Counted from the first letter of the stretch, positions 41,601 through 52,714 are shown. The stretch is 64,000 bases of DNA from Salminus brasiliensis (GCF_030463535.1 NC_132894.1:12607433-12671432), one strand, 5' to 3'. Notes: generated by a model from the letters alone, not told the origin. Program-made: numbers and translations.

Positions 41601-42783
41601 ACTCTACTATTCGCCCAAGTACTCTTGGAAGAGGAGGGTCTTCAGTCTGCATTTGAAGACAGTGAGCGACTCTGCTGTTCGGACACTCAGGGGAAGTTCA
41701 TTCCATCACTTTGGTGCAGGACAGAAAAAAGCCTGGACGCTTGTGTTCTGTGGATTTTGAGGGATGGCGGATCTGGATTTGAAGAACATAACTTTATGTT
41801 GCACCCATTGCTGACACAGATGTGCAAATGCACACACAGCACAGCCAATTAGTACTGCCAATAGAAAAGGACTATCTGGAGCAGATAAACATGAACCTAA
41901 TGCCAAATGTCAAGCATGGGCTAGAGGTGATCATCCAACATCCCAACCTCACTAATGTTTTTTTTTTTTTGGCTGAATGCACTCACAGTGAAATCTGGTA
42001 GAAAGTCTTAGCTGAGCATTAGAGACAGTTACTTTAACAAAAGAAGGATAAACTCTTAATACCCTTGGTTTCAGAAGAAACAGTGTCCCAATACTTTTGT
42101 CCCAATCGTTTATATTCTTGGTGTGCAGAAATCTTTGCAGCATCAGATAATGTCTAACTGTGAAGTGATTCTCTATAGAGTGAATTGCTTCATACTTCCT
42201 CCACTACTACGAAGGTCATTGGACACAATGAAAAAATGACTGTATTGACTGGATTCAAGTGTATTACACAATTGTTGTTTTTAGTTTACCACTTTTGTTG
42301 AGGATTCTGTCAGTGTACCATTTTATTCATGTGTTACAAGGTGACATATCTGAATCATGTAAATTCCCAGCATTATTATTTTCAGTGTAGACTGACAGTG
42401 ACATTCAGGTGGTGTGCAAAAAGAACACAGGTTTTCCCCTTGGCCAACAAAAGTGATTTTTCTTTACATGCCTCCTTTTTCCTAATGGCCAAACATGGTA
42501 ATATGTCGTTTACATGTCCATGCCAGTTCTAGTACAGGTAATACTACAACACTATAGTGCACCTCATTCAGAACCCTGTGCAGTCAGTTCACAGATAATA
42601 TCTTCACAGGTAAAAATAAATCGGCTTCTTAGTTCGATTTCCGCTCCAGCATATCAGCAACATCTCCTTTTTGTGGTGATGATACTTATCAGCATCAGCG
42701 TCTACAGTGTAGTAGTGAGTGGAGGACGTACCTTCAGCACCGAGCACGGCAGCGACAAGCAGTAAAAGTCCTACAGCCTCCAT
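29324..42783 (-). CDS. il12rb1: Class I cytokine receptor, probably IL-12 receptor beta 1
   Basis: Fourteen coding exons (minus): 42783-42732, 41411-41288, 41077-40899, 38564-38425, 37367-37245, 36733-36660, 35743-35536, 33627-33496, 31751-31653, 31423-31277, 31125-30961, 30869-30785, 30613-30541, 29632-29324. All are GT-AG and in phase except the fourth-to-fifth junction, which is one base short. Apart from that the product is about 636 residues (human IL12RB1 is 662). Order: signal peptide; cysteine-bearing first domain; second domain ending LWSDWS; three more fibronectin III domains; one membrane helix; juxtamembrane Box 1 (PVIPRPVIP); a 102-residue last exon with an acidic run and NYKGQM, a YxxQ STAT3-type site. 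IL12RB1 pairs with IL12RB2 or IL23R and uses TYK2. The name rests on five fibronectin domains, short tail and head-to-head position with mast3. Il27ra, with a similar layout, is the main alternative. Confidence 0.75.
29924..30505. mobile_element. TTAA-flanked MITE copy 3, with internal minisatellite
   Basis: Begins TTAACCCTTTAAACTGCAG and ends TTAAAAGGGTTAA, in il12rb1 intron 13, ending 36 bases from exon 13. The start matches the MITE at 1576. It is 3.5 times longer because of the tandem repeat inside it. Confidence 0.5.
30040..30480. repeat. 21-bp minisatellite
   Basis: Degenerate copies of attattcagtaacttctaca, about 20 in number. The plus-strand frame therefore reads a seven-residue repeat of the form DYLVTST, which is an artefact and not a protein. 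Confidence 0.8.
30541..30613 (-). CDS. il12rb1: il12rb1 exon 13, Box 1
   Basis: LRRKLLPVIPRPVIPVTASY then LSHQ. The proline-rich PVIPRPVIP just inside the membrane is the JAK-binding Box 1. Joined in phase to exon 12 and exon 14. Confidence 0.8.
30785..30869 (-). CDS. il12rb1: il12rb1 exon 12, transmembrane helix
   Basis: GLTKTVLTVCGVSGVLLLLS then VCFSVALK: about 21 hydrophobic residues ending at a basic stop-transfer cluster (KRLRRK) completed by the next exon. Confidence 0.85.
30961..31125 (-). CDS. il12rb1: il12rb1 exon 11, rest of fifth domain
   Basis: YHEVPENQTSLLLRNLTTGS then SYTVYIAGRTKAGAGPNSTA. L..L..GS.YTV.I.G.T.AG.GP is the F/G-strand signature. Donor GTACAC. Confidence 0.85.
31277..31423 (-). 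CDS. il12rb1: il12rb1 exon 10, fifth domain start
   Basis: APVAEPQNVTVINVTYESAV then LSWGPIPVRDQRGFLLHYAV. P.NVTV......V.LSWGP.P...RGF...Y.V is a textbook fibronectin first half of the gp130/IL-12 receptor family. Confidence 0.85.
31653..31751 (-). CDS. il12rb1: il12rb1 exon 9, rest of fourth domain
   Basis: MEKFVRYYYFIHAGRNKHRH then TKTMCPIYSEEG. FVRYYYFIHA resembles the F strand of a fibronectin domain. Phase 1 at both ends. Confidence 0.7.
32019..32113. mobile_element. TTAA-flanked MITE copy 2
   Basis: A 95-bp deletion derivative, TTAACCCCTTAA at the left and TTAAGGGGTTAA at the right, with 'acaccttagtgtgtaataa' inside as in the copy at 1576. It lies in il12rb1 intron 8. Confidence 0.6.
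33118..33412 (+). pseudogene. Internally deleted Tc1-like transposase fossil
   Basis: Successive stretches resemble a common fish Tc1 transposase gene at nucleotide level: 'cttcatggaatgggtttt', 'caccaagtacaatgccaaat', 'ggatggagtagtgtaaagc', then, after a deletion, 'gtttggtggaggagggataa' (the VKFGGGGIM block) and 'ctaggccccttagttcc'. The catalytic region in between is gone. It lies in il12rb1 intron 8. Confidence 0.6.
33496..33627 (-). CDS. il12rb1: il12rb1 exon 8, fourth domain start
   Basis: CHTYSSTRLSKKRCLEWYQL then IDGETRSTHM and THATVESIKK. LEWYQLIDGE is the C-strand region. 132 bases with phase 1 at both ends. Confidence 0.7.
34057..34255 (+). repeat. SINE-like dispersed repeat
   Basis: Contains gcttgtctgctgcccagca, ggctttgcatgtatcagagg and ctagtgtcgggagcattgct in the order of a common fish dispersed repeat, ending with a short duplication of acaggtagatcaa. 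It lies in il12rb1 intron 7. Family not named. Confidence 0.5.
35536..35743 (-). CDS. il12rb1: il12rb1 exon 7, rest of third domain
   Basis: APPPEASYGGVTYNLTLNVP then several N-glycosylation sequons and VRVSISAINKVSTSAFQKII, the typical fibronectin F/G strands (V.VSA.N..G.S). It ends one base into a codon before GTAAGT. Confidence 0.75.
35850..36250 (+). pseudogene. LINE reverse-transcriptase C-terminal fragment
   Basis: One open frame gives LQALVISRLDYSNMLLAG, LQLVQNVAVLLVFNLPKFTH, LLGSLHWLPVAARITFKTLT and LAYKAKNRPATPYL. This is the thumb region shared by L2/jockey-type LINEs of fish (LV.SRLDYCN.LLAG ... LHWLPV..RI.FK). The 5' part and endonuclease are missing. It lies in il12rb1 intron 6. 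Confidence 0.8.
36660..36733 (-). CDS. il12rb1: il12rb1 exon 6, third domain start
   Basis: EIKAPVVRWREEKKERKRTI then ILRWD. APVV......R...L.W is a fibronectin A/B-strand pattern. 74 bases, ending in phase 0. Confidence 0.72.
37245..37367 (-). CDS. il12rb1: il12rb1 exon 5, WSXWS box
   Basis: VSWDSYPLQLQDHSVYQVEI then RRKAKQYHLWSDWSNTVDVP. Y.VEIR(R)K followed by WSDWS is the diagnostic motif of class I cytokine receptors. The acceptor CTACAG/TTTCATGG demands one base from the previous exon. Confidence 0.85.
38425..38564 (-). CDS. il12rb1: il12rb1 exon 4, second domain first half
   Basis: VKYSAPDIQKKVRSAGILTL then SWPRVEVKKGAIHEIKWKKI and DEDFWQH. SAP..I.....G.L.LSW is the fibronectin domain start. 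It ends CAT before GTAAGT, so in phase 0, whereas exon 5 needs one leftover base. Confidence 0.78.
38858..40035 (+). mobile_element. Decayed Tc1-like transposon with both ends
   Basis: Ends CACTACCGCTCAAAAGTTTA and, reverse-complemented, CACTGTGGCTCAAAAGTTTG, each preceded by TA. Length 1178 bp against roughly 1.3-1.6 kb for a complete member. It lies in il12rb1 intron 3, and its ends are unrelated to those of the intact element at 18910. Confidence 0.85.
39097..39890 (+). pseudogene. Broken Tc1 transposase inside the 38858 element
   Basis: KKKPYLTLANKKKRLRWAK, WTDESKFEVFG then TGA (39364), then in the next frame FVRRRTNEKM, MPSVKHGGGSVMVWGCFGGG, and later WPAQSPDLNP as nucleotides around 39670. 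Stops and frameshifts separate the blocks, so no product is possible. Confidence 0.85.
40036..40898. other. il12rb1 intron 3 remainder
   Basis: Between the Tc1 element and exon 3. There is a C-rich stretch at 40080-40400 that may be another old repeat. No exon accepted. Confidence 0.4.
40899..41077 (-). CDS. il12rb1: il12rb1 exon 3, rest of first domain
   Basis: STSTANVSPETVMFSSRNLN then VHVPLEYILTK and WVQRQIDNITCISNKTTVIL. The HVPLEYIL segment resembles the LPL..Y strand of cytokine-receptor domain 1. N-glycosylation sequons are frequent. Acceptor and donor are in phase with exons 2 and 4. Confidence 0.78.
41288..41411 (-). CDS. il12rb1: il12rb1 exon 2, first cytokine-receptor domain
   Basis: DADCPVTNLQCYKKTTQYDE then DFNCEWKDREHVQGATYSLFI. 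C..L.CY and FNCEW (C-x-W) are the cysteine pair pattern at the N terminus of class I receptors. Confidence 0.82.
41800..42112. mobile_element. Non-autonomous element, copy D (partial, inverted)
   Basis: From 'ttgcacccattgctgacaca' to 'gtgtcccaatacttttgtcc': the reverse-complement order of motifs in the 600-1356 element, with an internal deletion. It lies in il12rb1 intron 1. Confidence 0.6.
42732..42783 (-). CDS. il12rb1: il12rb1 exon 1, signal peptide
   Basis: MEAVGLLLLVAAVLGAE: a short acidic start, a hydrophobic core and small residues at the cleavage end. The ATG at 42783 is chosen because an upstream in-frame codon is GTG only. Donor GTACGT. Confidence 0.8.
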
Positions 42784-43385
42784 AGCCTCCAGCACTCAGA
42801 CAGCTTCTTACGAGAAAGAGACAGTGGGCCAAAAGCCTCTACCTGCCATTGTGAGCAGAAGGAGAAGGCTTTAGAGTTAGGTGGCATCTGTCCTTTTTGT
42901 CTCAAACTGAAACCTCAGGGGACTCGCGTCAGCATGTTGTAGTTTTTTGCGTACAGACAGCTATACTGCATGACCACAGACCACAAAACATGCTGGGGAG
43001 GGGACTTTTGTGATAACTCATGAGAGCTGAGATGAACGCACAGGAGTCTCACAATAGTAAACGTCTAGCTACTCACATTTTGTTGTCAGAAGAAGAGTTA
43101 AGGTAGATGCTGGAACGTGAAGACTGTGACTGCTTAATTGGTGATTGTTCACCATTAAATTGTCCGTTAAATTGGAATTTACTTCAAATGTGTGCAACAT
43201 TGGTACATGATAAAGGCATATTACTAAACTGTTAGCAATTATTGTGTTGGTGGGAAATAATCCTGCTGGACAGAACAATATATGTTAAGAGGTATATGCA
43301 TCATAACTTTTCTAAAGCTTGGTTAGCAACCACAGAATCTGAAACATCCACAGGCTGAAAGAATCTTCAAGGGTGGCAAGGGTGT

Positions 43386-43821
43386 TTAACCCTCCTGTTA
43401 TGTTCAGCTGTAAGGAAAAGCAATTCGATTCCTAGGTCAAACTAACATACCCCCTTACAGATTATGTTTTTTCTCTAAAATGGCAAAAACTAGACAGCAT
43501 ACATATGTTTTATTTATTCTCATTTCATTTTAATTTTTTTTATTGTTGACAAATTGTTTAATAATACAAATAAATCATCTTATTTCTTCCCAGGCAAATG
43601 AACTAATTGTAATTGAAAAACATCAACAATAATTTTGTCATTTTAAAACAATGTTATTTTTTAAATAGTCTTTAAAACAAAAAAGCTAAAAAAAAATAAT
43701 GTGTGAGTATGTGTGTGTGTGTGTGTGTGTGTGCTCCAAAAATTATTACAAATATTTTTCCTGTATTTCCTGCAGTCTTTGAAACAGGTAAATTTGACCC
43801 ACCAGATAACAGGAGGGTTGA
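43386..43821. mobile_element. piggyBac-like non-autonomous element
   Basis: Left end TTAACCCTCCTGTTAT and right end ATAACAGGAGGGTTGA are inverted repeats of about 14 bp at a TTAA-type site (right copy mutated to TTGA). The 436-bp interior is AT-rich with a (GT)n at 43711-43733 and no transposase. Confidence 0.65.
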
Positions 43822-44909
43822 AGGACCTCCACATTGTGTAATATTTGTATACCAGTTAAAAGGTTAATAGCTTTTCCCATAACTAACCAAGCCCAGGGCT
43901 GTGTACACTGTTCAAGTGTACACAATTGAATCAAACACATTCACTGCATCACTTTCGCACTTGTTTTGTGAAATTTTGAATCAAAGGGAGGATCATCAAA
44001 TAACTCAGGTTCCACACCAGAGGTTCCGTATAAAAAGGTCCATTTATTTCACAATAAACACAAACAAACCGAAAACAAACATGGCACAATGCTTTCAGCT
44101 TCACATTGAGACTTGCCGTTACTCACCACTCACTGGATCGAGAGACCCCGTCAATCCTGGTAAGAGACACCCGTCTCAGTAAACCACCGAGCTGGACCTG
44201 CAGTTCTACTTAGCCGACTCTCACTAGAAAAGAGGGGGAAACCCATCCTTTATATCTTTAACAAAACAAAGAACTGTGCATGGGCGGAGGTGGGGGCTAA
44301 CCGCTCCCACCAGGCACAGTCTTCCCTTGACCCTTCATTCCAGTGGTTAAAAACAGCACCCTCATGAAAAACAAGTTATATAATTGATTATATAAACATT
44401 AGTTTACAGTATTACATAACCTGTGACTTAAAACAGCTGTATAGACCTGTTTCAACACATTGCCAATACATTATGACCTTGATATTATATACCTTTAATT
44501 TCAGGTGAACATGGACGCCTGATAACCTTGTATTCGGATATGTAGACGATATTAGCGTGGTTCCGCAGTGCACCTGCACCACCTCATAATGCCTTTCATA
44601 GTACAAACACCCTAGCAGCCTATCCAAAGCGGTGGGCCTCTTCCTAGTGGTTATATCCCATAACCGAACAGTAAGTTGCTTATACGATACTAATTGTGTA
44701 CTAATTGAACAGAGTATACCCCAAGCCGGAGCCTGGGCTTCAGCAGGGTAGAATTCATTCTTATTACAGCACTAAAGGCTAGGGGCAGATGCTGGTAAAA
44801 CAGGACCTTAGCATAATTAGGAATCGGCTCCTGAAACCTCTGTTTTTACATCCTCATTCTATTCTAAATCCTCTCCCATATCCCTAAAAAGGCCAAGATC
44901 CAATCACAG

Positions 44910-45012
44910 ATGAGTGTACTTTCGCCAAACCCAAGGTTCTCCACCTATGACGGACAGCTGCATTCTGTCCGTCATAGGTGGAGAACCTTGGGTTTGGCGA
45001 AAGTACACTCAT
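44910..45012. repeat. Perfect inverted repeat, 48-bp arms, 7-base loop
   Basis: The arm 44910-44957 (starting atgagtgtactttcgcc, ending gacggacag) is the exact reverse complement of 44965-45012. The spacer is ctgcatt. No mismatches were found on reading both arms. No target-site duplication or transposon end is visible around it. Confidence 0.93.
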
Positions 45013-47270
45013 ACTCTTGCTCGGTCAAATCCGTGCAAGGTCTAGTGTGTTCTTTCTCAGGTCATGCAGTAGTACGGTTTTTGCACAAGAGTAAAATTCA
45101 CTAGCCCTCAATGTCAGGACTCTCTCTCTCTGTATTTTTACCATGGTGTTCTTAACCAATGCCATGATGACATTATAATTTAAGGTGAGAAGCTTTTGAC
45201 CAGGATTTTTATGGATGTTCTTAAATCCATAGCATTCACATGTAAAGAACATAAAGAAAAAACAGTAAGACCAGCATCGAAACACACGAAACTAGATAAC
45301 CACTGTAAAATGAACACTTTGTGCCATTTTGAGTTTCTTTTTTGCCGTCCTTTAAAAATACCAGCTCCTCTTAATGTTATCTGAACATTTCATCTTGAAG
45401 GAACCGATAGACCGATAGATAGTAGTGTAGCAAGAACATACTGTACATTAAAGTTAAGAACAGATATCTTTCTACAACAAAGTTACTGTAAACAAACCAT
45501 TACAGAAGGTCTTGTACTCATATTTAGTGCTGTGCAAATGTCCAATGTTCAGCTGAACTCTAATGGGGACAGACTGCTAACTAAGCAGCAGTCACATGAT
45601 CGCAAAAGTGTGCTGCCCTGTACAGCGGCAAAGACAACAGAGCTCAAGATGGCCTACCACCAGTCAGCAGAAACTCATACCAACATACCAGACGTGTTAC
45701 CTGATTCTTTTCTAATCTAAGAAAGCCTTTTGATGTTTTGCTAAGATCTTTGTTATCTTTGATCTTTGATATTGTAATATTCTGCAGTAACAGGATTCCA
45801 GAAAACAGCCTGCTCTAAACTGTTTTATGGTAGCACGTGGTCAGAGTTTGGTGCATGTTATCTTTTGCTTCTGGATGCTACGAAGCTCCAGGCAGAAAGA
45901 AAATCACATACTTGAAATGTTAGAACCGCCAAACAAAAATGTGTCACCTTGCATGTTTAAGGTGGTAATAACTTCAGACTCCTGCAGATGGTGTTGCACG
46001 AGGGTGCAAATCAGGCTATATCAAAGAGCAGATGTTATTGATTAGCAAAAAAAAAAGAGTGATTGCATTTGGGCATGCCATTGCTGGCAGCCAAAACTTG
46101 AAAAACTTACCAAACAAAAACCAAAAAATGTAAGGCAAATATCCCAATATTCAAATTCAGAGAAACATCATTAATGAACAAATATTTTCCTGAATTATTC
46201 TAACCCATCTTTAAAGACAATTTCTGTAAATGTATTGTTTTCCCGCTGAATTTAGCTTTGAATATTTGACTTTAATTTAATGTTTTTTGTTTGGTAGCTA
46301 TTTTCTTTTAACAGTATATCTGCCTAATCAGCCTACAGCAGTTTAGCCTGCCTACTCCCACTGCAGTTATGTAGTAAAGGAGTGTTTTGGTCTAGACTGC
46401 TTTTAGAACGAGGCACAAAAAACAGGATAAAAATAGATGTGAAAAATGAAGTATGACTGTATTTGTTACATGAAACCACACAGATATCATAAACAGACAT
46501 GATGGGAAATATACAATGGATGAAAATGTAATATATGGGACCTTTAAATCAATCTATGGAAAGCAGACCACCCTCATAATATATAATCAGCGGTGGCTCT
46601 GTGATGGTCCTTTTCCACTGATCGATGGGGTAGATGGTAATTGGTAATTGTGCAGAAACAGATGGACTAACTGCAAACCTCCAAAGCGTACTTAACAGTG
46701 CTTGGTCCTGGACCAAAGTAAATAGGTTTACTTAACAAACTGGCAACTCTGTGTAAAATGTAAAATGACGGTGACTGAATGTAACTGGGCCTCTTCACTT
46801 CTACAACAGCACTCCACCCTCACTTTCAGTTACAGCAAAGACTTTCCATTTCTTTGAAATCACACATGGACCTTAGTCTCCACCCCTTGGTAAGGGGAGC
46901 CTTGGCCTTGGCTTCCTATTGGTTTGTTTGTATGCTTTTTTGTTTTTTTAACAGAAGCACACAAGCCTTCATCCTTGCGTTCACACATACTTTACATACA
47001 ATGACTCATATTGTATTGTTGCACCTTGCAATTATGAACTCCTAAACTAAAAATATCCCTATTTAGCCCCCCCTTCAGCATGTCACTGATTGGCCACAAC
47101 CAGGGTTCATGGGTCTCACTTCTTAATTTCTGTGGTTGTGGGTGAGATGATAAGGAAAATATTCTAACCACATGACTGTGGTCGAGAATACACTTCCATG
47201 TGACATATAAGTGACATGTAAGTAAAGGGAAACAGCCTTTGTAGGTAATGCAAACTGCTCAGATTCACAA

Positions 47271-47790
47271 TACATTATATGTCCAAATGTTTGTGGACTC
47301 TTCTAATCAGTGCATTCACCCACTGCTGACACAAATGTGCAAATGCCCACACAGACACACAGCTTGTCTACTTCCTGTACTCCCTGAGTGGTACTGCCGA
47401 TACAACAGGACTCTCTGGAGCAGATGAACACGAACCTGTTGGCCACACGCCTAATGGCAAGTGTGGATTAGAAGGGGTATGAAGTCCACCAGCATTGAAC
47501 TGTGGAGCAGTGGAATGATGGATATTGGTGCTCCATCCAATACTTTTGGGATGAGTTGGGGAGTTGAAGATGAGGTGGGGTGGAGATCATCCAGTATCCT
47601 GACCTCACTTGCTGAATAATAATCAAATCCTCACAGCAGTGCTAGTAAAAATCTAGTGGAAAGCCTTTATCCCTGGGCAGTACAGACATTTACTCCAGTA
47701 AAAAAAGCAGGATCAACTCTTTTTAATACCCTTGATTTCAGATGAAACAATAAATGAGCAGGTGTCCCAAAACTTTTTCCATATAGTGTT
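47271..47790. mobile_element. Non-autonomous element, copy E
   Basis: Left end acattatatgtccaaatgtt and right end, reverse-complemented, aacactatatggaaaaagtt. It carries most of the interior motifs of the 600-1356 family in reverse order (ctgctgacacaaatgtgcaa ... tcctgacctcact). It is about 520 bp and apparently the most complete inverted copy. Confidence 0.6.
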
Positions 47791-49490
47791 CTTTAACACA
47801 AATCTGACCGTCACTGTCTCTCCAGAACAGCAATTTTACATGAGAAGAAAAAAGCCTTCTAAGCTTTCAATTGAAGTCAATGTCCAAATTTTATTAGGAG
47901 CATTTTGGAGCAATTGGGTCACAATGTAAAGAACAACTGTCGGAGTTTGTCAAAAAGGGAAAATCTACAAAAAAGAACCCTGTATTTCACCATAGTGCGA
48001 ATGCTTACGTTATTAGGCTTTCATAAACAAAAGGTCACATGAAACAACCTCTAACATCTGTTTTTGTGAGCTGTGCAAATGTGGGTCAGAGTTCCAGTTC
48101 CTGGAAATTACCCTTTAAGACTTCAGCGTAAACAAAGATTTTCCTGCACATAAAAAAGGTTCAAAAGGAGTAAAAAAAACAATTAGCGTTTTTAGTCAAC
48201 ATCAAAAGGATTATAATGGCAAAAAACTGCTTTGACTAATTTCATGATGTCTAAAGGTGCTTTAACACAAGACCTGAGCTATCATACAGTGTGAGTGTAC
48301 TTTAAGGTGGGTGGAGATAAAAGCCTTACTGAACTCAAAGCTTTGGAGCTGCAATGAAACGATGACTCAAGTAGAAGTAAAATAGCTTCCAAAAACAATT
48401 TCAGTAAAATGTCTTCAAATCCTGCAGTTGCCTATCAAAGTTTTACTTTAAAAATGTATGCCCTTACAGATTACTGATGACCTGGAACGTAATCCTTAGA
48501 ATTACTGAACCATCTAATGTCCACATAGACCACGTCTCCTCTGTGTCCTCTTGAAGTAAATCCCATGTCTACTACATTATATATACCATTACTGCTGGAA
48601 ATATGAAAAAACGTACCTCCAAAATAGGAACTTCAAAAGCACAGGACAAAATAATGTAATGTTAATGTAAAAAATGAATATTAACAAAGTCCATTCATCA
48701 TTTATCTGAAACAATCAGTTTAGACAACCATGAATCAATCCCACGTCTATCTAAAATGGTCCAAACTGGTTCATGCTGGTCTGCTTCAAGCCTGGTTTGC
48801 TGTTGTGTGCTAGTTTTCTAGCAGGACAGTGTAAAGATACAGCTTTTTTAGATTGTTGTTTGATTGATGTAAAAAACAAAAACGTCAGAATTTAAGCAGG
48901 TTTTATTATGTCAGTAAGAATAGTACTAAAATATTACACTAAAAAAACACCTGCACACTTGTTTTACTACCAAAAAGAAAGATTTAGACAACACAGTGTC
49001 CAGCAGACAGCTAACCATACAGCAGTACTACGTAAACTCAATGGCGAGTTTCTAATGTTTCTTATGCTGGTGACAAAGGATTCTTACTCATGTGGGTATT
49101 ATACTATATAATAATATAGAGCTTTTATCTGTAAGGATCCATAATAAAAGCTTGGGGCAGAGGGGTTGGAGCAAGTCTTAAGAGTCTCATTGTAGGTCTT
49201 CAACATTAAAAAATATTTGGTAAAAAAAAATCAAGATGCTCCTCCATACCACTGTCGGGCCACTGACGGTAAAGCTAGCAGCCCAATGACGGCTGCCTCT
49301 AGTGATGCACTGGCTTTTTATTGGCTGTATTCTGAGAGGTCCACTAGTGGTTTAGCAGGTAGCTTCTTTTAGCGGCTCATCAGCACTTCCTGAGTGCATA
49401 ACGGCACAGCCTCAGATATGTCATTGTAAAAGAGAGACATGTGTATCGAATGTAGCACAGTGTTAGCAGCAACAAGCTCGTTTAACCAGG

Positions 49491-49494
<4 letters not shown>

Positions 49495-49559
<65 letters not shown>
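49495..49559. repeat. (TA)n followed by poly(T)
   Basis: About 32 bases of TA followed by about 33 T. It is a length-unstable tract; the exact length in the assembly is uncertain. Confidence 0.85.
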
Positions 49560-49562
<3 letters not shown>

Positions 49563-52500
49563 GGTGTTAATAGTTTTGTGATTGCTCTTGTGCAAGGCTG
49601 AGGCTAAGGCTGAGGCTGAGGCTAAACCAAACCAACTACACAAGAATGAATAATCTTATAACTAAGCCGCCTTGTGGATATTCATGGCTACAACATGTGC
49701 ATGGATATTTATTGTAAAAACCTAAACAAGCAAGTGAACATGTCCATCTAAAATCTATATATTACTTAATTCAAATGAATCCATTTATATGCCAATAATT
49801 CATCATTTTAGGACATTTTATAGATTTATTCATTAATTCCTAAATTTACCTTAATTTTTTATTGCAGCCAGAAAACTATAAACCCATATACACAATGTGT
49901 GATGAATGCAGAAGCAAACACTGCCTTGAAATCAACTACAAATCCCAAAAAAGACATATAATCACCGCCCAAACAAAAGCATTTTGCAGTGATTTAACTC
50001 CCCGTTTTATCATAACCTGTCTTTTTTTAAAGTACAGAAGTTACAGAGTTAAACTCACCAACACGTTGCCATTATGGCTTGTAACTTATTTTTAATAACT
50101 TATTTTTAAATCAGTGATATGCTGTCTTCATCCCTCTTCTCCTACGTTGCATGCCTCAGGATTTTGACAGAGGGGTCTGTGGGGGTGCAGTCATTGGTGT
50201 ACAGTTAGAATGGCAGTGGGGAGAGCACACATCCTTGGGGGACACCAGCACTGACTGTTTAAGTGCCTAGAGGGAAATTTCCCTGTCTCATCCGCTGGAC
50301 CTGTGAGGATGCTGGTGATCTTCTGGCACTGAAGATGAGTGATTAGTGAACACTGATCCTTAGCAGCATTGAATTCATGTTGACATACCAACCTGGGAGA
50401 GACGTTGACAACCTAATGTCTTAGCAACACTGAAATTAGACTTCAACTTCATTCTGAAGTTGTGACATTGGGTGCCTGAACTACTCAGCAAGGAATATAA
50501 ATATACAAAGATCAAAAATAAAGATTTCCAGAATATTGTTCATAACCTGAGAGCATTAGGGAGCCGCTGGGAACTTCCAGGAGAGGTGGGATGTCTTTAC
50601 TTTGACATTGTCTGCTCTTGTAGCCTTGTGGATCCATGTAGTAGTCAGCTCTGCCTGTAATTAGGCACAATCAGGTAAAGCAGCCAAGGAAATAAAGCCT
50701 TAGCAAACTACCTGGACACACCACAAGTGAGCAGAGTTGATTGTGAATCTTGAGGTCATGTCTGATGAAAAGTTGGTTTGAAAAACACGCCAGCTTTCTT
50801 TCCTAGGTTCTTTCCTAGCAATTAAACTCAGGAATATATTAATATGATTAGCCCTTCCAATTGATTTTGGGTGACACAAGTACAGTTCTGATGGGTTTTA
50901 ATTTACAAGGCAATGTGTTCAGACAGAACCATCTGAATAGTGCAGATTTTACTTACATTAGCCTCGTGGCTTTAGTGCAGATCTTTAGAACCAAACATGC
51001 TTGTACTGATCAATTTTATTTGGGTTATTCCCACCCCCATTCCTACATGCTTATATTATCTAAAGTCAAATGGGGCCTTATTTTATATCATCTGTAATCC
51101 AGTGAAGATATCTGATCATGACAAAGCTGTTAGCTTTGTCTGCCGCGTGATTCCTGATTGAGTCATAAAACATCCACGTGTTTAGAGTGTGTGTGTGTGT
51201 GTGTGAGAGAGAGAGGGGGGTGTATATAACCTTAATGTTGAGCATCACATTCTTTCTTCTCCCTGAAGGCAACACTGAACACAGATAGTCATGGTATAGG
51301 TAATCCTCATCACCATGGTAACTGAGAGACCTCATCTTTCCTCTCCTCTTCCTCTCTTGCTCTATGTTATTCTGTAGCTCCAGGCTTTTTTTTTCTTCAT
51401 AGTAGAGATAAGAAGAGAGGAAAGCCCCAAAATAGGATGCCCCCCCCCATTGATCGCAAAATTAGCCTTTATCTGTTTATTGTGTTCAAGTCTATTAAAG
51501 CACTAATCATACGCTATTGTGTTCAAGCTTCCGTCTGAACATTAAATGAAATTACAGGATACTGAGCAGCAGTGTGTTTCTCAGTCCTGGCCTGACTTAC
51601 CCTGCCCTGTGTCAGAGCAAGGAAAACACAAATACATCGCCATTGTAGGCAAAAAAAAAATATCTCTAAATGTTGCTTTTTCTTAAGTCTTCTGTGTCAA
51701 AATGTCACGATTAATCGACCAATAGAAATGCTCCAAAATGATTGGGATCATTTTTCACAGGGTTTTTTTTCCTCTATTTTTATAGATACCCATTTTTACA
51801 TGACAGACACAATCTTCATATGGCCTGGTCGTATGAAGCATCATTGATCATGTCATATTATTATTTTTTTAAAAAGGGGATTGTTTTCCCAAAACCATTT
51901 ATTAACATGAAAATGCTTTTACCTGCCTACACAACATCTGATCACTGTGCACCGGGGACAAATAATAGTAATACGGCTCCACTGATATGGAAATTGTGGG
52001 CCAAGACTGATACCCAATATTGTTCACATACATATACAGCAAAGCTGAAGCTGAAACATATTGAAAATGGAATATTTAAATTAAGATGGTTTAGCATTAC
52101 AGATACATGTGAACAATTCCTTTTTAGGGTTACAAACTTGGACAAATAAATCTAACGGTCTTAACATCCTTTAAGCCTGCTGGTTAACTTCTCAGTACGA
52201 TTTTAAATGAGACTGACTTTCAGTCATAGGCCTGCGGTGACCTGTGGGCAACACTGTCAACATTATTTCCACAGAACAAAACATGACGAGAGGAAAGCAC
52301 CGCTTCAGCTGAACTACACTGACACCTACAGGCTAAAGGAAAAGGAATTCACTCCCGCATCTTTGTAGTACTTTTGCTTCCCGCTGATGTCAAAGGTGGT
52401 TTGGAGATAAAATTGAAGAAGCATCTCCAAACCACCTTCCCCCAAAAAACCTCCCCCCAAACCAGTCCCAGAAGAGATACAAGCGCATCAATTCAATCGG

Positions 52501-52669
52501 AATTAGTGATGGGGTGTTTGATTCATTTCGCCGAACCGATTCTTTCGAATCTCACGGATGTGTAGACGGATTGAATGCAGCGACACACTGATTCACACGG
52601 CAACTGTCTGTTTGGTTCAGTAAGTGAGTCTGGAGTTTTACCAAAGCAGAAACAGGGGTTCAGATATCC

Positions 52670-52696
52670 AGAGAGAGAGAGAGAGAGAGAGAGAGT
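52670..52696. repeat. Short (GA)n tract
   Basis: Interrupted GA repeat next to the copy-F transposon region, mirroring the GA tract that adjoins copy C at 17769. Confidence 0.8.
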
Positions 52697-52714
52697 GAGT
52701 GCAATGCCAGTTCA

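Noticed and set aside
44000-44340. Possible solo LTR (gtataaaaag near 44029, aataaa near 44053)
   Set aside because: No TG...CA ends with a target-site duplication and no internal retroviral genes nearby; too little to support a call.
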